Source: Burkholderia stagnalis
GTDB taxonomy: Bacteria; Pseudomonadota; Gammaproteobacteria; Burkholderiales; Burkholderiaceae
NCBI RefSeq assembly: GCF_902830275.1
Contig: NZ_CADESW010000013.1
Location: 124,001-188,000 of the forward strand
DNA length: 64,000 bases
Reading direction: 5' to 3'
Position numbers and translations under genes: made by a program. Below the pieces are notes generated by a model. The model searched no databases, was not told where the DNA came from, and worked only from the letters and a program-made list of their open reading frames with translations. Below, piece by piece: positions 58,073-64,000 of the stretch (positions are counted from its first letter, which is position 1; each line of letters starts with the position of its first letter).

Positions 58073-58993
58073 ATGGACAATAACGCCATGATGCCCGCCG
58101 ACCTGCCCGACCTGAAGCTGCTTCAGCTTTTCGATCTCCTGTACGACGTGCGCAGCGTCACGCGCGTAGCCGAGCAACTGGGCCAGAGCCAGCCGACGGT
58201 CAGCATCTGGCTCGGGCACTTGCGGGAATACCTGCACGATCCGCTCTTCATCCGAACGCCCGGCGGCATGGCGCCGACGCCGCAAGCCGACGCGCTGATC
58301 GGGCCATGCCGGGAAATTCTCGAGTCGCTGCGGCGCTTCACCGCGTGGGAAATCGCGTTCGATCCTGCGACAGCCCAGAGACGGTTTCGCATCTGCATGA
58401 CCGACGCGAGCCACATCACGCTGCTTCCGCGGCTGCTGGCCCACGTCCGGGCGCAGGCGCCCGGCGTCCGGCTGGAAGCCGCACGGATCGACGGCAATAC
58501 GGAACGCGCGCTCGAATCCGGCGAAGCCGATCTGGCGATCGGCTATGTGCCGTGGCTAGGCGGCGGCATTTATCAGCAGAAGCTGTACGACCAGGACTGG
58601 GTCTGTCTGGCCAACCGGCATCACCCGAGGATTCGCGGTCGCCTCGGGGCAAAGCAGTATCGTTCGGAAGGACATGTCGCCATTACGGCGGGAACGGGCG
58701 CACAACTCCTCGAGCAGGCGCTGCGACAGGCGCGCATCGAGCGCGACGTGGTGCTGGAGTTGCCGGGTTTTCTGGGTTTGGGTGCGATCGTCCAGACGAC
58801 CGACCTGATCACGACGCTACCCCGTCATATCGGCCAGACACTGGCTCAGGCGAGCGATCTGGCGGTTCATGCGTGCCCGATCCCGGTTGACGGGTTTGCG
58901 GTACGGCAGCATTGGCATGCGCGCTATCACCATGAGGCGGGCAACCGGTGGCTGCGCGGCGTCGTGATTGGATTGTTCGGTGCATCGCATTGA
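58073..58993 (+). CDS. LysR family regulator
   Basis: A 306-residue regulator with an N-terminal winged helix (LKLLQLFDLLYDVRSVTRVAEQLGQSQPTVSIWL in outline, about 12-45) and a C-terminal LysR substrate-binding domain. It is the Burkholderia NodD/SyrM-like or NahR-like branch (MTDASHITLLPRLL; LALGY replaced by LAIGYVP). The start ATG 58073 precedes two in-frame ATGs. It is divergent from the six-gene operon and probably activates it when the substrate is present. Confidence 0.87.
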   Translation: MDNNAMMPADLPDLKLLQLFDLLYDVRSVTRVAEQLGQSQPTVSIWLGHLREYLHDPLFIRTPGGMAPTPQADALIGPCREILESLRRFTAWEIAFDPATAQRRFRICMTDASHITLLPRLLAHVRAQAPGVRLEAARIDGNTERALESGEADLAIGYVPWLGGGIYQQKLYDQDWVCLANRHHPRIRGRLGAKQYRSEGHVAITAGTGAQLLEQALRQARIERDVVLELPGFLGLGAIVQTTDLITTLPRHIGQTLAQASDLAVHACPIPVDGFAVRQHWHARYHHEAGNRWLRGVVIGLFGASH

Positions 58994-59458
58994 CGGGTAT
59001 TCGCGACGCCTGCCCGGTGACAATTTCAATGCGCAGCGCACGAGCTCACGAATTCATACGGTTTCGCGTCTCTCCACCGTCAACGACCGGTGAAAAACCG
59101 GTGACGAATGTATTTTCCGCTACGGTGACGCTCGGCTTTCGACCGGCGCGCTAGATCCGCCGGACATACAATCCGGCGCGTGGGCGGTCGAGCGCGTCGA
59201 GCGGCGCGGCTGCAACGTGATCGGCGCCAGCGCTGCCGAGGCGCTCGCTATCGCCTCGGCAGGGTCCATCGCATCCTGCTGCCGCGCGGAAACAATTTGT
59301 TACAACGAGCCGTTTTCACGCCCTCTTGAAGCGCGCGATGGACGCCACTATTTCGCAATCCGCCAGACATCGGCTCGGCTGCATCGCGGCGTTCCACGCG
59401 CCCCGGTACACAGCCGGATTCCCTTATTGGTGATCCTTTAATCGCTCAGGAGATGGAA
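58994..59458. other. Intergenic region upstream of groES remnant
   Basis: No gene was recognised. A perfect 7-base inverted repeat, CGCCGGA at 59158-59164 and TCCGGCG at 59172-59178, lies here without a T run. No CIRCE element (TTAGCACTC-N9-GAGTGCTAA) was seen ahead of the groES start. Confidence 0.4.
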
Positions 59459-59613
59459 ATGCAGATTCGTCCCCTCTACGACCGGGTTATCGTCAAGCGA
59501 ATCGAGACGCAGCGGACGACGGCTTCGGGCATCGTGATACCCGATTCCGCGGCAGAAAAACCAGAACAAGGCGAAGTCGTCGCAGCCGGCAGCGGCCGGC
59601 TGCTGCAGGATGG
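59459..59613 (+). pseudogene. groES: groES 5' part, truncated
   Basis: The first about 52 codons of a co-chaperonin GroES are clear: QIRPLYDRVIVKR, TASGIVIPDSAAEKPEQGE and VVAAGSGRLLQDG. A full GroES is about 95 residues; here the frame runs into a different sequence and stops at 59638. The break follows the GRLLQDG codons, and the next bases are the 3' end of groEL. AGGAG at 59448-59452 gives a good start at 59459. The mobile-loop residues are present but the second half of the barrel is missing. Confidence 0.85.
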
Positions 59614-59721
59614 AACGCCGCATCGATTGCCGGGCTGATCCTGACGACGGATGCAACGGCTGCCGATGCGCCGAAGGACGAAAAGCCGGTGCAGTCCGCC
59701 ACACCGGAACTCGAGTACTGA
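59614..59721 (+). pseudogene. groEL: groEL 3' end remnant
   Basis: In the frame after the break, the codons read NAASIAGLILTTDATAADA, then PKDEKPVQ, ending in PELEY and a TGA. This is the C-terminal tail of a Burkholderia GroEL of the -PELEY type. The groES frame and the groEL frame differ by one, and no start codon exists, so the tail is not translated as GroEL. About 500 codons of groEL are missing. Confidence 0.88.
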
Positions 59722-59777
59722 CCCGGCAGCGGGTCGTGCATGCGCCGGCCAACAGTCGCGGCCGGCGCAACGCGTTC

Positions 59778-59817
59778 GGCGCCGCACGCTGTCCTCGTAA
59801 TGCGGCGCCGCCTTTTT
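59778..59817 (+). terminator. Rho-independent terminator of the groESL remnant
   Basis: A perfect 9-base stem, GGCGCCGCA with TGCGGCGCC, a 14-base loop, then a run of Ts (CCTTTTT). It is positioned about 55 bases after the groEL stop, as a genuine groESL operon terminator would be, and survives the deletion. Confidence 0.8.
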
Positions 59818-59829
59818 CCGGAAACCAAC

Positions 59830-60084
59830 ATGAAACTCGAACTTCGCATTGACGCAAAGCCGCTCGACATTGAGCTCGACGACGTCGTGGCAGGACTGCT
59901 GACCGCCCGGCTTAACCTGCCCGCAGGCGCCGACAACAAGGACGCACTCGCGCGCTACCTCAGCGAAAAGGGCGAGCCCTGGAGTCTCGACGAGGAGCAC
60001 ATGCGCAGGCGCATACTTCGCCGGCTGATTCTGGATATCGCAGACCCGGCGCTGGTCATCCGCCATCTCATGGCTGACGAGTGA
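59830..60084 (+). CDS. Small hypothetical protein
   Basis: An 84-residue acidic protein with no family I recognise. It starts MKLELRIDAKPLDIELDD and has a helical C-terminal half, MRRRILRRLILDIADPALVIRHLM. The ATG is 12 bases after the terminator T run. It appears coding because the residue mix and codons differ from nearby shadow frames. It may belong to an older plasmid- or phage-derived segment shared with the ParB-like frame downstream. Confidence 0.45.
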   Translation: MKLELRIDAKPLDIELDDVVAGLLTARLNLPAGADNKDALARYLSEKGEPWSLDEEHMRRRILRRLILDIADPALVIRHLMADE

Positions 60085-60169
60085 ACTTGCCCGACCAGCC
60101 AGAGCGGGGCCGTGGCGACATAGGCCCGTGTCTCGACTGTCTTGCTGTCCCGCAGAATCGGACATCACG

Positions 60170-60565
60170 ATGCCCGGCGATGCTCGCTCGTCTGTTCGCT
60201 CATCGATTCGCCTTCCCGCTGGCGTGCTCGGAATCGACTACCTCAAGTTTCTACAACTTTCGGTTGACGACGAGCTGCTCGGCGAGGCGTCACTCGGCGA
60301 CGAAGCGCTGGGGGAAGCCATGAGCGCCATCCGCGTTGGTTCAATGCGCGCGGCACGGCCGGCAATGAGGGTCTTCTTTGATGGCTGCCGGTTCTGGCTC
60401 GCCAGTCACTTTCACCGCTATGAGGCGGCCCGCCGTCTCGGTGCCCGTCATCAGGAATTCTGGTGCGAGATTAGGCCAGGTCCAAAGGACGACGCCGTGC
60501 GATATGCGTCGAGCGTTTCCGGCTTCATGCATTTCCGCCACGACGCTTCCACATCGGCTGGCTGA
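60170..60565 (+). CDS. ParB-like nuclease/partition domain protein, short
   Basis: The frame from the ATG at 60170 encodes 131 residues. The middle part, ARPAMRVFFDGCRFWLASHFHRYEAARRLG, resembles the ParB_N/nuclease family stretch where a residue pattern VxxDGxxxxLAxGFHRxxAAxxxG is usual, followed by WCEIRPGPKDDAVRYASSVSG, like CEVRxGTRRDA. In this copy G and D of the usual HxR loop are partly changed (LASHFHRY). Plasmid-type ParB proteins are longer; this is a short, perhaps decayed, relative. No parA gene or centromere repeat is near. Confidence 0.4.
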   Translation: MPGDARSSVRSSIRLPAGVLGIDYLKFLQLSVDDELLGEASLGDEALGEAMSAIRVGSMRAARPAMRVFFDGCRFWLASHFHRYEAARRLGARHQEFWCEIRPGPKDDAVRYASSVSGFMHFRHDASTSAG

Positions 60566-60790
60566 CCGTCATCGATGGATTCGTTGCGTTCGTTGCCCAT
60601 GGCGAGCCGCGTTTGTCGGGTTTGCTCACATCGTGTTCAGGCGGGTGGCCGCAGACACCTTTCTGCGTCTCGAAAGGCGGAAGACAGACGCGAGTGGAAC
60701 GGAAACCACCCGCTGACAACACGGCCCGTCTGGGTCCACGGCGGTATCAGGTCCGGCGACGGCCCCGACGAGCGCTCGCATGGCCGTCCG

Positions 60791-61318
60791 CTACGCCGCA
60801 TCGCCACGCCGTGCGCATCGCGCGCCGACGCTCAGCAGCGCAACGCCGAGCGTGGCCGCCCATTCGGTCGAGCATGGCATCGCGTCCGCGGCACCCGCCA
60901 AGCCGCCTGCCATATCCGGTGGCGCGGCCGGTTCGGCCTGCAGGCGGTCGACCATCTGCCGGAATCCGGCATCGCGCAGCGCGTACAGATGGACCTCGAC
61001 CCACAGCGGGAAACATTCCCAGCCGGCGGCAATGTGCGCGTAGTCGGCGACCGTGCGAGAACCGCAACGCGCGCGCGTCGCCGGCCGCACCTTCGTCAGC
61101 AGTCGATCGCGGTCGCGACGCAGGATCTCGATCAACAGCTCGCGCTTGTGCGCGAAGTTCGCATAGAACGCGCCGCGCGTGTAACCCGCGCGCCCGGCGA
61201 TATCCTCGATGGTCGTATCGGCGAAGCCCTTTGCGATGAAGCATTCGCGAGCGGCGGCGATAAGCCGTTCGCGGGTGTCGAGCCGGCGTTGCTCGCGGGG
61301 GAGGCGTGAGGGTTTCAT
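60791..61318 (-). CDS. TetR family regulator
   Basis: A 175-residue TetR-like protein. The N-terminal helix-turn-helix is complete (DTRERLIAAARECFIAKGF; TTIEDIAGRAGYTRGAFYANF, about 12-60). The ligand domain is short: it reaches about 115 residues and ends with GARCARRGDAA, less than the usual 130-150, so the end could be altered by a frameshift. Its neighbour on the left is the ParB-like frame; on the right are OmpW/PqiA remnants, so no clear target operon exists. Confidence 0.75.
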   Translation of the reverse strand: MKPSRLPREQRRLDTRERLIAAARECFIAKGFADTTIEDIAGRAGYTRGAFYANFAHKRELLIEILRRDRDRLLTKVRPATRARCGSRTVADYAHIAAGWECFPLWVEVHLYALRDAGFRQMVDRLQAEPAAPPDMAGGLAGAADAMPCSTEWAATLGVALLSVGARCARRGDAA

Positions 61319-61398
61319 CCTGTGCTGTCTGTGCGGTGGAATTGACTGTTGCGGCGCAATATCGCGCCACGCGAAATGTCATGTCGACCCGGGCGCTG

Positions 61399-61612
61399 GA
61401 ACGAATAGACGAGATCCAGATGCGTGACGAGCGGATTCGCGACGTCGCGCTTTTCGCAATGGTGGTCAGCGTCGTCGACATCGGGATGTACATCGCAAGT
61501 CAACGCCGAGATGCCCGCCCGGCGCGAAATTGAAGCCGGCTTCGAACGCCGGGTTCCATGACGCACTGTCCGACGACCGGGTCGCGCAGCCCGATCCGCC
61601 GGCGCCGACGTC
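61399..61612 (-). pseudogene. OmpW family C-terminal remnant with frameshifts
   Basis: Three successive reading frames on the minus strand give parts of an OmpW barrel that match the intact gene at 26994. They are GGSGCATRSSDSASWNPAFE (intact: GGSARATLSASWNPVFE), then MYIPMSTTLTTIAKSATS (intact: GYMPVKTHLTLYGQTATG), then ANPLVTHLDLVYSF (intact: LHPVSVFLNVAYTF). Two frameshifts separate the three pieces. The 5' half of the gene is absent. Confidence 0.72.
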
Positions 61613-61642
61613 GACCGGCGCGCCCGCAACGCCGCCTTCGAC

Positions 61643-61732
61643 CAATGCGGCGCACGATATCGGCCGGCGGCGCGGCGGACGCTGAAGCAGCAGGTCGCAT
61701 TCGTGGCAGGCGACCAGGTTGTCGGATTTCAT
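61643..61732 (-). pseudogene. PqiA-like N-terminal remnant
   Basis: A minus-strand frame starts with MKSDNLVACHECDLLLQR, like the N-terminus of paraquat-inducible protein A, which begins with a CxxC zinc-ribbon motif. The similarity ends after about 30 codons (ISCAAL), and the sequence passes into the OmpW remnant. The rest of pqiA, including its membrane segments, is missing. Confidence 0.6.
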
Positions 61733-61861
61733 CGGGTCTCGATCATGCGGGTCATTAAGGCCCGGCGCCGCGCGACGCACGGTACGCCGGGCATCGGGCT
61801 TCGAGATTGCGGACCGGTGCGGCCCGAATGCGCGCGGCCGGCCCCTCGACGCAAGCAGCGG

Positions 61862-63328
61862 CTATTGCCGGGCCGCGACCGTCGCGCCGGTGTCGGGCGG
61901 CAGTTCGCCCATTGCCTGCAGCAGCACCGCCGTATCGGTCATCCGTCGGCTCGCGGCACGCACCGCATCGAGCTCCGCGCTCAGATAGCGCTGCTCGCCC
62001 GACCGTTGCGCGGACATCGGAACGGCACCCAATGTGCGGCGTTGCACCGTTTCGTGGAAGGCCTCGCCGGCCGCGCGCGCCGCGAGTTCGTTCGCGGCCA
62101 GCGCTTGCGCGTCGTTGTCCAGCGCGGCGAGCGAATCGGCGACGTCGCCGAATGCGGACAGCACCGCCGCCTTGTACTGCAGCACTGCGGCGTCGTACGC
62201 GTCGCGCGACGCCCGCCGGTGAGCCAGCAGCGCACCGCCGTGGAAGATCGGCTGCGACAGCCCGGCGCCGACGGCCCACAGCCCGCCCGCGCCCGACAAC
62301 AGCGCTGGCCAGCTGAAGCCGCCGCGCCCCATCGTCGCCGTGAGCGACAGGCTCGGGAACAACTGGGCGGTCGCCTCGCCGACGTCCGCCGATGCCGCCT
62401 TCACGGCTGCCGCGGCCGCGCGGATGTCAGGGCGCGCCTTCAGCAGGTCGGACGGCACGACCACGGGCACGTGTTCCGGCAGCGACAGCCCGGTGAAGGA
62501 GGGGACCGGCGGCGGCGTATCGGGCGTGCGGCCCAGCAGGATCGCCAGCGCGTGAACCGCGCTCGTACGTTGCTGGCGCAGCGGCGGCAGCGTCGCGGCA
62601 AGCGACGCCGCGGCCTGCGTCGACGCCAGCGCCTGCACGTGGGACACCGCGCCGAGCGCGTAACGCTGCTGGTCTTCGAGTGCGGATGCCTCGGTGACGG
62701 CGACCTGGCGCTCCGTCAGCAGGATCTGGCGGTCGAGCGTCGCGGCGCGGATGGCGGTGCCGACGATGTTGGCCGCCAGCGCACGCCTTGCTGCTTCGAG
62801 CTCACAACCGCGCGCGTCGACGCGCGCGGCGCTCGCGTCGTTCGCATATCGCGTGGCGCCGAACAGGTCGAAGGTGTAATGCGCCTGCAGTTGTCCGACG
62901 AAGACGTTGTAGCGCAGGCTTTGCGCGCCGGCGCCGGAGATGTCCGGCGTGCGCGTGCGGGCCGCCTGCGCGTTCGCGTCGATCGACGGCAGCGTCGATG
63001 CGCCGATCTGCGCGCGCAGTTCCTCCTGCGCGGCGGCGAGCGTCTTTTCCGCCGCTGCCAGCGTCGGGTTTGCGCGCAGGCCTTCGTCGACCAGCGCGTC
63101 GAGCGCGCTGGAGCGATACAGGCGCCACCATTGCGGGACGGGCGCGGCGCCGACGTCGAATTGCTGCGCGACGCCTGCCGCTTCGGCGGTGCGCGGCGCC
63201 TGAGGCGTCGCGCCGTAGTGCGCCGGCAAAGGCATCGCGGGCGGCGTGCTGCTCGGGGCCATTGCACAGCCGCTCAGGCCGAGCGCTGCGCTCGCGGCGA
63301 GCACCGATGTGATACGGGGGAAATTCAT
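61862..63328 (-). CDS. NodT-family outer membrane efflux lipoprotein
   Basis: A 488-residue TolC-fold outer-membrane factor for RND pumps. The leader ends with lipobox LSGC (about residues 18-21). The two RND_OMF halves are at about 60-260 and 270-480: WWRLYRSSALDALVDEGL, NPTLAAAEKTLAAAQ, then RPDIRAAAAAVKAASADVGEATAQLFP. Start 63328 overlaps the pump gene stop by one base (TGATG), which confirms coupling. It should form the exit duct of the tripartite pump whose inner-membrane part lies immediately upstream. Confidence 0.9.
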   Translation of the reverse strand: MNFPRITSVLAASAALGLSGCAMAPSSTPPAMPLPAHYGATPQAPRTAEAAGVAQQFDVGAAPVPQWWRLYRSSALDALVDEGLRANPTLAAAEKTLAAAQEELRAQIGASTLPSIDANAQAARTRTPDISGAGAQSLRYNVFVGQLQAHYTFDLFGATRYANDASAARVDARGCELEAARRALAANIVGTAIRAATLDRQILLTERQVAVTEASALEDQQRYALGAVSHVQALASTQAAASLAATLPPLRQQRTSAVHALAILLGRTPDTPPPVPSFTGLSLPEHVPVVVPSDLLKARPDIRAAAAAVKAASADVGEATAQLFPSLSLTATMGRGGFSWPALLSGAGGLWAVGAGLSQPIFHGGALLAHRRASRDAYDAAVLQYKAAVLSAFGDVADSLAALDNDAQALAANELAARAAGEAFHETVQRRTLGAVPMSAQRSGEQRYLSAELDAVRAASRRMTDTAVLLQAMGELPPDTGATVAARQ

Positions 63329-64000
63329 CAGCATGTCTCCGAGGACGCGACGTCCATCGCGCGCGACTCGCGTTCGTCGCTGCGCACCTTGAAGCACGTC
63401 GCATAGAGGGCCGGCAGGAAGAAGATGGTCAGCACCGTCGCGATCGTGATGCCGCCCATCAGCGCGGTGGCCATCGGGCCGAAGAAGCCGGAACGCAACA
63501 GCGGAATCAGCGCGAACACGGCGGCGGCGGCAGTCAGCATGATCGGCCGGAAGCGGCGCACGGTCGCGCCCACGATCGCGGCGAAGCGTGGCTGCCCGGC
63601 CGCGATGTCCTGGTCGATCTGATCGACCAGGATCACGGAATTGCGCATGATGATCCCGAACATCGCGATCACGCCGAGCAGCGCGACGAAGCCGAACGGC
63701 TTGCCGAACAGCAGCAGCGCCGCGACCACGCCGATCAGGCCGAGCGGGGCCGTCAGCACGACGATGAAGGTGCGCGAGAAGCGCTTCAGCTGGATCATCA
63801 GCAGCGTCAGCACCGCGATGATCATGAGCGGCATCTGCGCGTTGATCGACGTCTGGCCCTTCATGCTCTCCTCCGCTGCACCGCCGATCTCGATCCGGTA
63901 ACCGGCCGGCAGCGTGGCGCGCAGCGTCGCCACGGCGCTGTCGATGTCGCGCGTCACGCCGATGCTCGGCGCTTCGCCACGGACGTCGGCCTGCACCGTG
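63328..64000 (-). CDS. RND efflux pump inner-membrane transporter, C-terminal part
   Basis: About 224 residues of the C-terminal end of an AcrB/MexB-type RND transporter are present; the gene continues beyond the window. The final membrane segments (MPLMIIAVLTLLMIQL; LTAPLGLIGVVAALLLFG; VIAMFGIIMRNSVILVDQI; ALIPLLRSGFFGPMATALMGG; LTIFFLPALYATCF) are visible. The GIIMRNSVILVDQID motif is shared with the heavy-metal and multidrug branches. It precedes and overlaps the NodT gene. The membrane fusion protein should lie beyond 64000. Confidence 0.87.
   Translation of the reverse strand, partial: TVQADVRGEAPSIGVTRDIDSAVATLRATLPAGYRIEIGGAAEESMKGQTSINAQMPLMIIAVLTLLMIQLKRFSRTFIVVLTAPLGLIGVVAALLLFGKPFGFVALLGVIAMFGIIMRNSVILVDQIDQDIAAGQPRFAAIVGATVRRFRPIMLTAAAAVFALIPLLRSGFFGPMATALMGGITIATVLTIFFLPALYATCFKVRSDERESRAMDVASSETC

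Noticed and set aside
59158..59178. Inverted repeat CGCCGGA/TCCGGCG as a LysR gene terminator
   Set aside because: No T run follows and it is 165 bases from the LysR stop.
1..64000. CRISPR arrays, tRNA or rRNA genes
   Set aside because: No regularly spaced direct repeats and no tRNA- or rRNA-like stretches were noticed on reading.

Overview
The window is GC-rich bacterial DNA that looks like a Burkholderia (probably Burkholderia cepacia complex) accessory replicon or secondary chromosome. The evidence is its gene content: a phasin, a CheB/CheR-PAS-kinase hybrid, many LysR/IclR/TetR/AraC/Lrp-controlled catabolic operons, a NodT-type efflux lipoprotein, and a GroEL C-terminus of Burkholderia type. 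No rRNA, tRNA or CRISPR array was seen. Assignment to the genus is inference from gene families, not from a search.

Layout. 0.4-2.6 kb: small stress/envelope genes (DUF305, low-affinity iron permease-like, BON domain). 2.6-4.4 kb (minus): a phasin with three small unknown genes. 4.6-11.2 kb: a signalling block with a stand-alone CheB methylesterase, a 1361-residue CheB-CheR-PAS-histidine kinase-receiver hybrid, a receiver-like protein and a serine-recombinase-like protein without its catalytic arginines. 11.3-16.4 kb: Tat-exported PhoD phosphatase, two lipoproteins (one a likely beta-propeller) and an AraC regulator. 16.8-22.6 kb: an IclR regulator divergent from an HMG-CoA-lyase-like / CoA-transferase / MFS / amidohydrolase operon, with three copies of one operator, GTTCT-N7-AGAAC. 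23.1-33.1 kb (minus, plus a divergent TetR gene): a seven-gene operon around a molybdenum transhydroxylase-like enzyme fused to an SCP2-like lipid-binding domain, with FeS subunit, OmpW porin, acyl-CoA synthetase, FAH hydrolase, extradiol-type dioxygenase and one unknown gene. 33.5-39.1 kb (minus): semialdehyde dehydrogenase, Lrp, omega-aminotransferase, GhrA-like reductase and a GNAT protein. 39.5-53.5 kb (plus): HAD dehalogenase, dipeptide-type ABC transporter with fused ATPases, two flavin amine oxidases, AraC, bicupin, aldehyde dehydrogenase and M20 amidohydrolase, i.e. uptake and oxidation of an amine, amide or amino-acid-like substrate. 53.7-58.0 kb (minus) with divergent LysR: a tightly overlapped six-gene operon of AroQ-like, AroE-like, CoA-transferase, MaoC, VOC and ketopantoate-reductase-like enzymes. 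59.4-61.8 kb: a decayed stretch with a groES-groEL deletion fusion, OmpW and PqiA remnants, a ParB-like fragment and a TetR gene. 61.9-64.0 kb (minus): NodT outer-membrane factor and the C-terminal part of an RND pump.

The most unusual system is the molybdenum operon. A pyrogallol-phloroglucinol transhydroxylase-like enzyme, a family best known from strict anaerobes, sits beside an oxygen-dependent extradiol dioxygenase and carries an N-terminal SCP2-like domain. This suggests a route for a hydrophobic phenolic substrate that has not, as far as I know, been described. The other strong signals are the triple IclR operator, a promoter module shared by the ABC operon and the adjacent flavin oxidase, a 113-bp inverted-repeat element between that promoter and the ABC genes, and the groES/groEL recombination scar.
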